Shown: positions 1 through 8,554 of the stretch, one piece after another
How the letters are laid out: each line of letters begins with the position of its first letter
Numbering within the stretch: position 1 is the first letter of the stretch
NCBI RefSeq assembly: GCF_900116145.1
Contig: NZ_FPAB01000003.1
Span: 372,184-436,183, forward strand
Length of the DNA: 64,000 nt
From: Streptomyces harbinensis
GTDB taxonomy: Bacteria > Actinomycetota > Actinomycetes > Streptomycetales > Streptomycetaceae
Direction of reading: 5' to 3'
Notes under the pieces: generated by a model
What the model saw: only the letters and a program-made list of their open reading frames with translations
Databases searched by the model: none
Told to the model about the DNA's origin: nothing
Translations under genes and position numbers: made by a program

Positions 1-59
1 GTCCGGTGGCTGGTCTGTCGGGCAGTGAGCCGCAGGGGTATTGCGGTCATTTCCGTCAT
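1..59 (-). CDS. Possible 5' end of a gene running off the left edge
   Basis: An open minus-strand frame with two in-frame ATG codons (59 and 50) begins MTEMTAIPLRLTARQTSHR and runs without a stop to the window edge. A weak purine-rich stretch precedes the first ATG. Only about 19 codons are visible, so the product cannot be recognised. In related genomes lipoate genes and a small regulator lie near this position, but that is context, not evidence from the sequence. The frame could also be chance. Confidence 0.3.
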   Translation of the reverse strand, partial: MTEMTAIPLRLTARQTSHR

Positions 60-266
60 TCTGCTTCGGTGCGATCCGCGTGTCGCGTGTCCACTTGGGG
101 TTCCGAAGTCGGCGCGGATAGCGGGCGATCAGGGTGTCCCGGTGTGACTGTAGCCGAGCGGTAGGCCCGAACACCCTCGTGGGCGGGCGGGCCCTAGCCC
201 ACAACCCGGGCCCACCGGCGGCCCCCGGGTGCCGGCGGCCCGTGCCCGGGAAGGGCCCGGCGCCCG

Positions 267-1595
267 CTAAGCCGCCGCGCTCGTGTGGGGTTCCGTGGTT
301 GCCGGGCGGCCGAAGTCCTGGAGGAGGGCGGTGATCGCCGTGGCCGCCGTCGCGAGGTCGTCCGCGCCGCGGTGGTCGCCGCAGACGTACAGGCCGTCCA
401 GCAGCCGGGTGCGGCGCGGGCCGGCGTACGGGGGCGGGTTGAGCGGTACCGCCCGTGCGTCGTGGTGGGCCGCCAGCAATTGCCAGTCGGCGGTCGAGGT
501 GCCGTGCAGCGCCGCCAGTTGGGGGCGGGCCGCCTTGTCCAGGATCTCGGCCGGCTCGCCCGCCGCGTGGCCCAGGACCACCGAGGTCACCAGCGCCGCG
601 CCCTCCGGTGCCCGGGAGGCGTCCACCGCCGAGGTCACCAGGGAGTACGCGAGGGGGCCCCGGTCCCGCGCCGTGTCGATCAGCAGCTCCGGTCCCGCCT
701 GCGGCGGCGTGGCCGGCGCCGCGTGGTGCAGCACCGTCACCGGCCGGAAGCGCGGCACCCGCAGGCCCGGCAGCAGCCGGCCCGCCTCCCGGGCACCGGT
801 GGCGACGACGACGGCCCGGCAGCGCACCGTCCCGTGGCGTTCGGTCTCCACCCGCGAGGTGGAGACGGCGGTGGCCCGTACCCCGGTGCGTACGGTTCCC
901 TCGGGCAGTCCGGCGGCCAGGGCGCGCGGTACGGCGGCGGCGCCGCCCGCCGCCAGGGCGAGGCCGTCGCGGGCGAAGGCCCGCAGTACGTGGTCGCTCA
1001 GCCGGCTGGAGGTGGCCAGTTGCGGGTCGTGCAGCAGCGCGGTCAGGAGCGGGCGCAGCGAACCCTCCGCGATGCGGGCGGGGATGCCGCGGGCGGTGAG
1101 GGCGATGGCGGCCGGGAGTTCGGGCCGGGCGGCGAGCCGTTCGTCGGAGAGCCGGCCGAGGCGGGCGAGGTTGGCGCGCAGCCAGGAGTGGTCGAACGCG
1201 GCGATCAGCGAACGCCCGTCCTCCGCCTGCTCCTCACCCGCCGCGCCGTCCGCGCCCCCCGTACCGCCCGCGCCGTGCGCACCGCCGCCGCCCGCCGGTA
1301 CCGTCTCGCCCACCCGGTGGACGTACCCGTCCGGCCCGTGCAGCAGCGCGCCGCCGGTGAGCCGGCACACCGCCTCCTCAGGCAGCCCGGGGGCGGTCAG
1401 GGCACTGTGCCGGTCGAGGAGGAAGCCGTCGCGGCTCCCGGTGGCCATCCGGCCGCCGATCTCCTCGGCAGCCTCCAGGACCGTCACCGTCAGCCCGGCG
1501 TCGCACACGTGCCGGGCGGCGGCGAGACCCGCCGTACCCGCTCCGATGACGACGACGTCGGAATCCACTGCTTGCGTTCGGCTGCTCAGCACGGG
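267..1595 (-). CDS. NAD(P)/FAD-dependent oxidoreductase (amine-oxidase-like)
   Basis: About 442 residues. A Rossmann FAD-binding motif GAGTAG sits at residues 17-22, followed by the ADP-binding strand ending in LEAAEEIGGR, as in flavin amine oxidases and phytoene-desaturase-like proteins. The C-terminus carries the second FAD-contacting segment (LYVCGDHRGADDLATAATA). A glycine/alanine-rich low-complexity insert lies near residue 110. The GTG at 1595 is chosen because GGGAGG stands four bases upstream; ATG codons at 1604, 1634 and 1748 are alternatives with poorer sites. No signal peptide or membrane span. It is probably soluble and acts on an unknown amine or isoprenoid-like substrate; the family is clear, the reaction is not. 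It follows the TIGR01777 gene on the same strand after about 195 bases. Confidence 0.85.
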   Translation of the reverse strand, partial: PVLSSRTQAVDSDVVVIGAGTAGLAAARHVCDAGLTVTVLEAAEEIGGRMATGSRDGFLLDRHSALTAPGLPEEAVCRLTGGALLHGPDGYVHRVGETVPAGGGGAHGAGGTGGADGAAGEEQAEDGRSLIAAFDHSWLRANLARLGRLSDERLAARPELPAAIALTARGIPARIAEGSLRPLLTALLHDPQLATSSRLSDHVLRAFARDGLALAAGGAAAVPRALAAGLPEGTVRTGVRATAVSTSRVETERHGTVRCRAVVVATGAREAGRLLPGLRVPRFRPVTVLHHAAPATPPQAGPELLIDTARDRGPLAYSLVTSAVDASRAPEGAALVTSVVLGHAAGEPAEILDKAARPQLAALHGTSTADWQLLAAHHDARAVPLNPPPYAGPRRTRLLDGLYVCGDHRGADDLATAATAITALLQDFGRPATTEPHTSAAA

Positions 1596-1790
1596 CCCTC
1601 CCATGAGGCGGTCGGCGCTTGCCGGACGGGCCATGGGTGGGCCCGCCCGCAGGGGCTGATGCCCATTCGCGGCCCGGGCAACGCCGCCCGGACCGACGCC
1701 GACCCTCTCACGGTGGCCGGAATGCGGCAGAGCGCACGCGGCGGGCACGGGAGCACGCAGGTCGCACAGGGTGGGGAGTACGCCGCCGGG

Positions 1791-2747
1791 TCAGCTCTCG
1801 GTGCCGAGCGCGGCCCGTACCGCGTCCTCCACCGTCGGGTGGCGGAAGGTGAACCCGGACTCCAGCAGCCGGCGCGGCAGCACCCGCTGACTGCCCAGCA
1901 CATCGTCCGAGAACTCCCCGAGGACCACCCGCAGCAGTGGCGCCGGGGCGGTGAACACCGTGGGCCGGTGCAGCACTTCGCCCATCACCCGGGTCGCTTC
2001 GCGGTTGGTGACCGGGTGCGGGCCGGTGAGGTTCACGGGGCCGGAGAGGCCGGGTTCGTCGGCCAGCAGGAAACGCAGGGCCGCGATGTGGTCGGCGAGC
2101 GAGATGGCGCTCCAGAACTGGTTGCCGTCGCCGAGCCGCCCGCCGAGTCCGGCCTTGAAGAGGGGGAACAGCTTCCCCCAGGCTCCGCCGGAGCGGGCCA
2201 CGACCAGACCGGTGCGCGCGTACACGGTGCGCACCCCCACGTCCGCGGCCGGCAGGGCCGCCGCCTCCCAGTCGCGGCAGACGTCGGCGAGGAAGCCGGT
2301 GCCGGCCGGCGCGTCCTCGTCGACGGCGTCGGTGCCGGTGTCGCCGTACCAGCCGATGGCGCTGCCGCACACCAGCACCCGGGGCCGGTCGGCCTCGGGC
2401 AGCGCGGCGATGGCGGCGGCGATCGCGGCGGTGCCGAGCACGCGGCTGTCGCGCAGTTCCTGCTTGTAGCGGGCGGTCCAGCGGTGGTCGGCGACGCCGG
2501 CCCCGGCCAGGTGGACGACCGCGTCGCAGCCCGCGATCGAGGCGGCGGTGGTCTCCTGCTGCCGTCCGCTGGGGTCCCACCACCGTTCGTCGGCGGCACC
2601 GGGCGGGCGCCGTACCAGCCGGATGACGTCCGTGCCGTCCGCGCGCAGCGCGTCGGTGAGGGCGGAGCCGATCAGGCCGGAGGAGCCGGTGACGGCGATC
2701 CTGGGCGCGGCGGCCGGTGGAGGTGATTGCTGGGGCATGGCCGCCAT
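1791..2747 (-). CDS. TIGR01777 family NAD(P)-dependent epimerase-like protein
   Basis: 318 residues. An N-terminal nucleotide-binding motif TGSSGLIGSAL near residue 20 and a long Rossmann fold resemble extended SDR/NAD-dependent epimerases. VVHLAGAGVADHRW and VCGSAIGWYGDTG are characteristic of the TIGR01777 (YfcH/SulA-like) group. The C-terminus (LLESGFTFRHPTVEDAVRAAL) matches the DUF1731 tail of that group. The usual catalytic YxxxK is not obvious, which is common here, and the physiological substrate is unknown. The start lies one base beyond the stop of the upstream DUF4240 gene, so the two are probably translationally coupled. Confidence 0.88.
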   Translation of the reverse strand: MAAMPQQSPPPAAAPRIAVTGSSGLIGSALTDALRADGTDVIRLVRRPPGAADERWWDPSGRQQETTAASIAGCDAVVHLAGAGVADHRWTARYKQELRDSRVLGTAAIAAAIAALPEADRPRVLVCGSAIGWYGDTGTDAVDEDAPAGTGFLADVCRDWEAAALPAADVGVRTVYARTGLVVARSGGAWGKLFPLFKAGLGGRLGDGNQFWSAISLADHIAALRFLLADEPGLSGPVNLTGPHPVTNREATRVMGEVLHRPTVFTAPAPLLRVVLGEFSDDVLGSQRVLPRRLLESGFTFRHPTVEDAVRAALGTES

Positions 2748-2748
2748 G

Positions 2749-3270
2749 CTATGCGCGGAAGCGGGCCCACAACCGGGGGTAGGTGGCGGCCAGTACGCCG
2801 GTGTCCTCGAAATCCACCGGGTCGCCCTCGGGCTCCTCCGGGGGTTCGGGGAGACCGAGGTCGGGGAGTTCCGCGCCGGTCAGCCGCTCGTACGCGTCGT
2901 ACGCCGCGTAGCCGACCTCCTCGGCCTCGCCGTCCTCCTCGGGGTCGAAGTCGGCGGGCAGTAGTTCGGCGAGGCCGTCGGGGTCGTGCAGGGCGCCTTC
3001 GAAGACGTGCCGGCCCTGGGCGATCAGCCAGCACCGGAAGTTCTCGAAGCAGTCGTCGCTGGCGCCGTCCAGCACCACCCAGGCGGCGCCCCACAGGTCC
3101 CAGCGGTAGGCGCGGTTGAAGCGGGACTCGAAGTGGCGGGCGAAGTCGGTGACGGACACCGGATCGAGGTCGCTCAGGCGTTCGACGATGAGGTCGGCGG
3201 TCACCACCGGGTCGCCCTCCGCCCCCTCCCGGCTGGCGTCCACGATCTCCCAGAAATCCGTTTCGTCCAT
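2749..3270 (-). CDS. DUF4240 domain protein
   Basis: 173 residues and acidic. It begins MDETDFWEIVDASREGA, the standard opening of DUF4240 proteins, followed by the conserved segments ESRFNRAYRWDLWGAAWV and FENFRCWLIAQGR. No catalytic motif, signal peptide or membrane span is visible and the family has no known function. The ATG at 3270 is preferred over an upstream in-frame start because homology-like sequence begins there. First gene of a short minus-strand run with the TIGR01777 gene; divergent from the SDR gene. Confidence 0.85.
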   Translation of the reverse strand: MDETDFWEIVDASREGAEGDPVVTADLIVERLSDLDPVSVTDFARHFESRFNRAYRWDLWGAAWVVLDGASDDCFENFRCWLIAQGRHVFEGALHDPDGLAELLPADFDPEEDGEAEEVGYAAYDAYERLTGAELPDLGLPEPPEEPEGDPVDFEDTGVLAATYPRLWARFRA

Positions 3271-3396
3271 CACGGCACAAGGATCCGCCGCCGCGCCGCG
3301 ACACGCATCCGGAGAACCCCGGAAAGTACGACAGTGGATGTCGGGTATCCCTGCGAGGGTGGTCCACGCACGCACGACGGAACGGAAGGACTACAC

Positions 3397-4374
3397 GTGT
3401 CACACGTGGAAGAACAGGACACCGGCGCACCGGACGCCCCCGCCGCACCGCTGGCCGGGAAGATCGCCCTCGTCGCCGGCGCCACTCGCGGCGCCGGCCG
3501 GGCCATGGCCGTGGAACTGGGCCGGGCGGGCGCCACCGTCTACGCCACGGGGCGCACCACCCGCGACAAGGTCAGTGAGGTCGGCCGGACCACCGAGACC
3601 ATCGAGGAGACCGCCGAGCTGATCACGGCCGCCGGCACGGACAGCGGCAGCGGTGGCACGGGCATCGCCGTCCCCACCGACCACCTCGTCCCCGAGCAGG
3701 TCGCCGCCCTCACCGAGCGCATCGACCGCGACCACGGCCGGCTGGACATCCTGGTGAACGACGTCTGGGGCGGCGACCACCTCATCGACTTCTCCTCCAC
3801 CCCCATGTGGGAGATGAACCTGGAAAACGGGCTGCGGATGCTGCGGCTGGGCGCCGAAACCCACATCATCACCAGCCACTACGCCCTGCCGCTGCTGGTG
3901 CGCAACCCGGGCGGCCTGCTGATCGAGGTCACCGACGGCACGGCCGAGACGAACCGCGAGTACCGGCAGAGCTTCTACTACGACCTCACCAAGTACGCCC
4001 CCATCCGGATGACGCTCGGCCTCGGCGAGGAACTGAAGCGCCACGACTGCACGGCGGTCTGCGTCACCCCGGGGTTCCTGCGCTCCGAGGCGATGCTGGA
4101 CACCCACTTCAAGGTGACCGAGGAGAACTGGCGGGAGGGCATCAAGAAGGACCCGGGGTTCGCGATCGCCGAATCGCCCACCTACCTGGGCCGGGGTGTC
4201 GCCGCGCTCGCCGCCGACCCGGACCGGGCGCGCTGGAACGGCGCCTCGATCAGCAGCGGCGATCTCGGCAAGGAGTACGGGGTCACCGACACCGACGGAT
4301 CGCGGCCGGACGCGTGGCCGTTCATCAAGGCGCTCGCCGAGGGCAAGAACCCGGACCCCGCCGACTACCGCTGA
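3397..4374 (+). CDS. SDR family oxidoreductase
   Basis: 325 residues. GTG start with AAGGA six bases upstream. The N-terminal cofactor motif is G28xxxG32xG34 (GATRGAG). The active-site pair is YxxxK at Y195/K199. The usual NNAG motif is replaced by NDVWGG and the catalytic serine position looks like threonine (T179 in IEVTDGT), marking a divergent subgroup often annotated simply as SDR oxidoreductase. Extra residues between strands 2 and 3 (TTRDKVSEVGRTTETIEET) are typical of that subgroup. Substrate unknown. Convergent with the secreted protein gene downstream. Confidence 0.9.
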   Translation: MSHVEEQDTGAPDAPAAPLAGKIALVAGATRGAGRAMAVELGRAGATVYATGRTTRDKVSEVGRTTETIEETAELITAAGTDSGSGGTGIAVPTDHLVPEQVAALTERIDRDHGRLDILVNDVWGGDHLIDFSSTPMWEMNLENGLRMLRLGAETHIITSHYALPLLVRNPGGLLIEVTDGTAETNREYRQSFYYDLTKYAPIRMTLGLGEELKRHDCTAVCVTPGFLRSEAMLDTHFKVTEENWREGIKKDPGFAIAESPTYLGRGVAALAADPDRARWNGASISSGDLGKEYGVTDTDGSRPDAWPFIKALAEGKNPDPADYR

Positions 4375-4413
4375 AGGGGGCGGTACGGGGTGCGGGGGTA
4401 CGGGCCCGGGCTG

Positions 4414-4932
4414 CTACAGGACGGGCAGCAGTGAGCCGGTGAGGGGGCCGGCGGGCCGGTAGGCCACGCACATCACATCGCGGTCGCCCGCCTCCCAGGT
4501 CGCGGCGGTCGGCAGTACGGGGTAGAAATCGATGCCGGCCGCCGCGTCCTCCCCGGGCCAGTGGCTGCGGAACCCGCGCCCGCACGTCTCCCAGCCGAAG
4601 GCCACCACCCGCTCGGGCTCGTAACCGCCGTCGCCCTCCGGGACGGCGACGAAGCCGTACACCTGGTTGGCGGCCGGTCCCTCGTCGCAGGGGACGTACC
4701 GCACCATCACCTCGCCCGCGAAGGAGACATAGCCGGGGTCGGTGAAGCACTCACCGCCCTCGATGGCGAGCACCCCGCCCGTCTCGGCGGTCAGGAACGT
4801 CTCGTCCTTGCGCACCGTCGGGTGGACCGAGGCCGCGTCGGCGGCCGGCAGCAGCACCAGCAGCGCGCCCAGCGCCAGTACCGGGGCCATCACCCGGGCG
4901 GAACCACGCCCCGCCCGCCCCACCGTCGCCAT
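4414..4932 (-). CDS. Secreted septum-formation-family protein
   Basis: 172 residues. The start MATVGRAGRGS is followed by a hydrophobic signal sequence (APVLALGALLVLLPAADAA), so the protein is exported. The mature part has the GECF ... VRYVPCDEG ... YGFVAVPEGD ... ETCGRGF ... GDRDVMCVAY pattern of the actinobacterial septum-formation domain, with four spaced cysteines probably forming disulfides. The final GSLLPVL is also usual for the family. Function is inferred only from the family name; no direct role is known. A purine-rich site (GGAAGGG) lies upstream of the ATG at 4932. Confidence 0.75.
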   Translation of the reverse strand: MATVGRAGRGSARVMAPVLALGALLVLLPAADAASVHPTVRKDETFLTAETGGVLAIEGGECFTDPGYVSFAGEVMVRYVPCDEGPAANQVYGFVAVPEGDGGYEPERVVAFGWETCGRGFRSHWPGEDAAAGIDFYPVLPTAATWEAGDRDVMCVAYRPAGPLTGSLLPVL

Positions 4933-5043
4933 GTCCCGCCCGCCCTTCCGCTGTCGCCGCCGTGCCGCCGTGCCGCTGTACCGCCGTGGTGCGTGTACTG
5001 CCGTGTCGCGCCGGCCGCCGGCCGCCCCCACGGCCGGGCCGGC

Positions 5044-5073
5044 GGTGCCGACCGGTGCCGACCGGTGCCGACC
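5044..5073. repeat. Three tandem copies of a 10-base unit
   Basis: GGTGCCGACC is repeated head to tail at 5044-5053, 5054-5063 and 5064-5073, with a partial copy before it. Noncoding and probably a slippage-prone sequence. No function is implied. Confidence 0.85.
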
Positions 5074-5196
5074 GGCCGGAAGCTAGCGGGCCCGGGCGGC
5101 ACGTCGGCGAACGTCCGGCGAACACCCGGCGGCATCCCGGCGACCCCGCCCGCCCATGCCCGCTCCCGCCCGCCACCGCCCCGCAGATGGCGCAGA

Positions 5197-5218
5197 GTTC
5201 ACCCGGTGGTCATCCGGC
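5197..5218 (+). promoter_or_regulatory. Candidate PHO box (PhoP direct repeat units)
   Basis: Two consecutive 11-base units, GTTCACCCGGT (5197-5207) and GGTCATCCGGC (5208-5218), fit the Streptomyces PhoP direct-repeat consensus G(T/G)TCAYYYR(G/C). A weaker unit in the same register, GTTCGGCTGAT, lies at 5230-5240. They sit about 80-100 bases upstream of a secreted phosphatase gene, the expected target class. Binding is inferred, not shown. Confidence 0.7.
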
Positions 5219-5297
5219 ACCAGTGGACCGTTCGGCTGATTCTGACTGAATCCTCACGCCTCATACCGAACCGATCCCGTGAAGGGCTCCACCACAC

Positions 5298-6962
5298 GTG
5301 ACTGCGAAAACCGCTCGCTGGACCATGGCGTCCACGCGCACCAAGGTCGCCGTCCTCGGCTCCGCCACGCTGCTCGCCAGCGGTGTCCTGGCCGTCCCGC
5401 TGGCCTTCGGCGACTCCCCGACCGCCCCGACTCCCCACCCGGCGGCGGAGATCCACAAGCCGTCCCCGATGCCCGACCGCGTCATGCTGACGCCGACCAC
5501 CACCCCCGCCTCCACCCAGAACGTCACCTGGCGCGCCGAGGCCCCGGCCGGCACCGCCCAGGCGCAGATACTCAAGGCCCCGCGCGGACTCGGCGACGTC
5601 AAGCCGGCCGCCGGCGAGGTCACCACGGTCAGGGCCGGCAGCAGCACGCCGGTCAACACCAACCTCGGGTACGCGTCCACCTACCACACCGTCAGCTTCA
5701 CCGATCTCGAACCGGACACCCGCTACACCTACCGGGTCGGCGACGGCGTCAACTGGAGCGCGTGGACCGACTTCACCACGGCGGCCGAGGACCTGGAGCC
5801 GTTCTCCTTCATCTACTACGGCGACGCGCAGAACTACATCGACTCGGCCGTGCCCCGGGTGTTCCGCCAGGCGTTCGCCGACCGGCCCGACGCGAAGCTC
5901 ATCGTCAACGCCGGTGACCTCATCAACTCGCCCAACTCCGAGGAGGAGTGGGGCCAGTGGTACCAGGCGGGCGGTTTCATCGACGGCCAGGTCAACAACT
6001 TCTCCGTCACCGGCAACCACGAGTACAGCAGCGGCCGGCTGTCCTCCTTCTGGCGGCCCCAGTTCCCGTACCCGGACAACGGGCCCGGCAACGAGGAGCT
6101 GAAGCAGACGGTCTACACCGTCGACTACCAGGGCGTGCGGTTCATCGGCCTGGACTCCAACTTCCAGAACGACGCCACCCTCATGGCCGCGCAGACCGAA
6201 TGGCTGGAGGGCCTGCTCCGCGACAACCCCAACCGCTGGACCGTGGTGACCTTCCACCACCCCGTCTACGCCATGACCGGCAGCCGCAACAACGCCGCCG
6301 TACGCGACCAGTGGGGCCCGCTGTTCGAGGAGTACGGCGTCGACCTGGTGCTCCAGGGCCACGACCACGCCTACGGGCGCGGCAACCAGATCACCAACCG
6401 TGACTCGGTCACCGTGCACAACGGCGTCACCTACGCCGTCTCCGTCTCCGGCGGCAAGATGTACGCGCTGAACAATGGCGAGAACTGGACGGACAACGGC
6501 GCCGAACTCGTCCGGTCGGGCGAGAACGCCCAGCTCTACCAGATGATCGACGTCACCGAGGACACCATCCGGTACGAGTCGCGGTTCGCCAACGGCGAGC
6601 ACAACGACGGCTTCCTCATCCGCAAGAACGCGGACGGCGAGCGCACCGTCAACGAGATCAGGACCGACGAGAACACCGTCGGCGAGCAGGTCACCGTCGA
6701 CCGGACCACCGCGCGCAAGAAGGACACCGTGCAGGTGTCGGCGTACGGCTACGACCCGGGGGAGCGCGTCGAGGTGCGGTTCCGCTCCGTGGACGGCAAG
6801 GACAAGGAGCGGGTGATCGCCACCGTCGAGGCGGACGAGATCGGCCGGCTGTCCTACGCGCTGAAGGTGCCGAACTGGGTGAAGAAGAACACCTCCTACG
6901 AGGTCTTCCTCACCAGCGAGAACCAGCGGATCGACAGCCCCGCCATCACGATCACCAAGTAG
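5298..6962 (+). CDS. Secreted purple acid phosphatase-like metallophosphoesterase
   Basis: 554 residues. A signal sequence (KVAVLGSATLLASGVLAVPLAFG) is followed by a fibronectin-III-like N-terminal domain (roughly residues 55-165) and a calcineurin-type phosphoesterase domain. Metal ligands are recognisable in YYGDAQ, NAGDLIN, GNHEY, TFHHPVY and GHDHAYGRG, the order found in purple acid phosphatases. A C-terminal Ig-like domain (about 455-554) follows. It probably releases phosphate from extracellular organic phosphate. GTG at 5298 is used; an ATG at 5325 is also possible and would leave a compact signal peptide. The PHO box upstream supports phosphate-starvation control. Exact substrate unknown. 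Confidence 0.9.
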   Translation: MTAKTARWTMASTRTKVAVLGSATLLASGVLAVPLAFGDSPTAPTPHPAAEIHKPSPMPDRVMLTPTTTPASTQNVTWRAEAPAGTAQAQILKAPRGLGDVKPAAGEVTTVRAGSSTPVNTNLGYASTYHTVSFTDLEPDTRYTYRVGDGVNWSAWTDFTTAAEDLEPFSFIYYGDAQNYIDSAVPRVFRQAFADRPDAKLIVNAGDLINSPNSEEEWGQWYQAGGFIDGQVNNFSVTGNHEYSSGRLSSFWRPQFPYPDNGPGNEELKQTVYTVDYQGVRFIGLDSNFQNDATLMAAQTEWLEGLLRDNPNRWTVVTFHHPVYAMTGSRNNAAVRDQWGPLFEEYGVDLVLQGHDHAYGRGNQITNRDSVTVHNGVTYAVSVSGGKMYALNNGENWTDNGAELVRSGENAQLYQMIDVTEDTIRYESRFANGEHNDGFLIRKNADGERTVNEIRTDENTVGEQVTVDRTTARKKDTVQVSAYGYDPGERVEVRFRSVDGKDKERVIATVEADEIGRLSYALKVPNWVKKNTSYEVFLTSENQRIDSPAITITK

Positions 6963-6967
6963 CCCGC

Positions 6968-7008
6968 CCGGGGGCGCGGGGGCCGCAGGCCGGCTCCCGC
7001 GCCCCCGG
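6968..7008 (+). terminator. Hairpin terminator after the phosphatase gene
   Basis: Perfect 13-base arms CCGGGGGCGCGGG (6968-6980) and CCCGCGCCCCCGG (6996-7008) begin six bases after the stop codon. There is no U tract, as is usual in Streptomyces. Confidence 0.65.
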
Positions 7009-7035
7009 CGGCCGTTCCGGGAGAACACCACCACC

Positions 7036-7713
7036 GTGACCAGTCACCCGCGCAGCGCCGTCGCCTGCGCCGCTGCCGCCGCGCTCGCGGCGGTCCTGTG
7101 GGCCGCCGCGGGCCCGGCCCCGCCCGCCGCCGCCCACCCGTTCGGTCCGCCGTCCACCGCCACCATCAGCGCCGACGGCCCGCGCGTCAGCATCGCCTGG
7201 CGCGCCGCCGAGGACGACTGGGTGGCGCTCGGCCAGGCGCTCGGCGCCCTGGAGGACCCGGGCGCAGGGACGGTCTCCACCGAACTCACCGGCGAGCAGA
7301 AGCTCCAGCGCTCCGAGGAGGTACGCGGCTACCTGCTCGACCGGATCTACATCACCCAGGACGGTACGCGCTGCGAGGGCGAGGTGACCTCGATGGACGA
7401 CCTGCTGACCGAGGGCGCCCGGCTCGGCTACCGGTGCCCCGAGGAGGTACGGGAGGTGGACGTGACGGTCGGCGCGCTCTGCGACCTCAACGAGGCGTAC
7501 CGGACGGTGCTCACCGCCGAGACGGCGGCCGACCCGCGCAGCACGCTGCTCACGGCGACGGAGACGACGCAGCGGATGAACTTCTCCTGGTACGCGGGCA
7601 TGCTGGCGGCACCCGGCTTCGGGGTCGCCGCCGGCACCGCCGCGGCCATCGTGGCGGGCGCCGTGGCCTGGGCCGTCATCGGGCGGCGCCGGGCCGGAAA
7701 GGCACGCTCATGA
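7036..7713 (+). CDS. Exported, C-terminally anchored partner of the Ni/Co transporter
   Basis: 225 residues. GTG start. A signal peptide ends PPAAA, and the predicted mature N-terminus is H34-P-F-G, reminiscent of metal-binding exported proteins whose mature chain starts with histidine (CopC, DUF1007-like). The middle is a hydrophilic extracytoplasmic domain with a cysteine pair (TRCEGE, YRCPEE) plus a further cysteine. A single C-terminal membrane span (GVAAGTAAAIVAGAVAWAVI) ends in a basic tail. Its stop overlaps the transporter ATG (ATGA), so the two are translationally coupled and probably act together. I do not recognise a named family with certainty; a metal-delivery or sensing role is inference. 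Confidence 0.75.
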   Translation: MTSHPRSAVACAAAAALAAVLWAAAGPAPPAAAHPFGPPSTATISADGPRVSIAWRAAEDDWVALGQALGALEDPGAGTVSTELTGEQKLQRSEEVRGYLLDRIYITQDGTRCEGEVTSMDDLLTEGARLGYRCPEEVREVDVTVGALCDLNEAYRTVLTAETAADPRSTLLTATETTQRMNFSWYAGMLAAPGFGVAAGTAAAIVAGAVAWAVIGRRRAGKARS

Positions 7714-8513
7714 CCGACCTCACCCGGCTGGACGCCGAACTCGTCGCGCTCTTCGACGGCCGGGCCGTGTTCTGGGTCGCGGTGCTGGTGGCCCTCGGCG
7801 TGGGCGCGGCGCACGCGGTCGCCCCCGGGCACGGCAAGAGCATCACCGCCGCCTATCTGGTGGGCGTGCGCGGCCGGTACCGGGACGCGCTGCGGCTCGG
7901 CGTGATCGTGGCGATCATGCACACGCTGTCCGTGCTGCTGCTGGCCAGCGCCTGGGTGGGCGTGACGGGAGCGGCCGGGTTCGCCACCGAACGGGTCACC
8001 GCCTGGCTCCAGGTCGCCGCCGGCGTGGTGGTGATCGGCGTCGGGGCGCACCTGGTGCACCGCCACCTCCGCACCCGGCGCCGCCGCCGGGTCCCGCACG
8101 GCCACGACCACGACGCCCACGCCCACGGCCATCACCACCACGACCATGGCCACGACCACAGCCACGCCATCCCGGACGCGTCCCCCTGGTCCCGGCGGGG
8201 CCTGACGGCCATCGCCGTCTCCGGCGGCCTGCTGCCGTCCCCGTCCGCGTTCCTGGTGCTGGTCAGCGGCATGCTCACCGGCCGCTCGCTCAACGCGGTG
8301 GTGCTGGTCCTGATGTTCGGCATCGGCATGGCCGTCACCCTGACGGCAGTGGGCGTACTGACCGTACGCGGTCACGCACTGCTCTCCCGCCGCGCCGGCG
8401 CCACCCGGTTCGCCGCGACGCTCGCCGGCTGGACCCCGGCCGTCGCCGGGGCGGCGGTGACGGTGGGCGGCTGCCTCTACCTGGCGGCGGCGGTCTCCGT
8501 CCTGACCGGCTGA
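7710..8513 (+). CDS. NicO/RcnA-type nickel/cobalt transporter
   Basis: 267 residues with about six membrane spans. The signature HAVAPGHGK (H35, H41) in the first helices is that of the NicO superfamily, which includes the efflux protein RcnA and uptake relatives. A cytoplasmic loop near residues 132-152 is extremely histidine/aspartate rich (HGHDHDAHAHGHHHH), a presumed metal-binding segment. The second half has the paired GGLLPSPSAFLVL motif. The start overlaps the upstream gene as ATGA. It probably moves Ni2+ or Co2+; direction cannot be told from sequence. Late cobalamin genes lie 13-19 kb away, which makes cobalt relevant, but no direct link is visible. Confidence 0.85.
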   Translation: MTDLTRLDAELVALFDGRAVFWVAVLVALGVGAAHAVAPGHGKSITAAYLVGVRGRYRDALRLGVIVAIMHTLSVLLLASAWVGVTGAAGFATERVTAWLQVAAGVVVIGVGAHLVHRHLRTRRRRRVPHGHDHDAHAHGHHHHDHGHDHSHAIPDASPWSRRGLTAIAVSGGLLPSPSAFLVLVSGMLTGRSLNAVVLVLMFGIGMAVTLTAVGVLTVRGHALLSRRAGATRFAATLAGWTPAVAGAAVTVGGCLYLAAAVSVLTG

Positions 8514-8554
8514 GCCGCGCCGCGCCGCGCTGCGGCCGGCCGCCGCCCGGCCGC

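Larger units (their letters stand above)
4933..5297. other. Divergent intergenic region with short tandem repeat and PHO box
   Basis: This 365-base gap separates the secreted protein gene (minus) from the metallophosphatase gene (plus). It holds three perfect copies of the 10-mer GGTGCCGACC at 5044-5073 and, nearer the phosphatase, two PHO-box direct repeat units (separate entry). No credible coding frame was seen. Confidence 0.6.

Noticed and set aside
100..266. Possible tRNA or structured RNA near the left edge
   Set aside because: I could not fold a cloverleaf or find T-loop and anticodon features; only ordinary GC-rich inverted repeats are seen.
8095..8165. CAC/GAC-rich stretch resembling a microsatellite
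   Set aside because: It is in frame and encodes the histidine/aspartate metal-binding loop of the NicO transporter.
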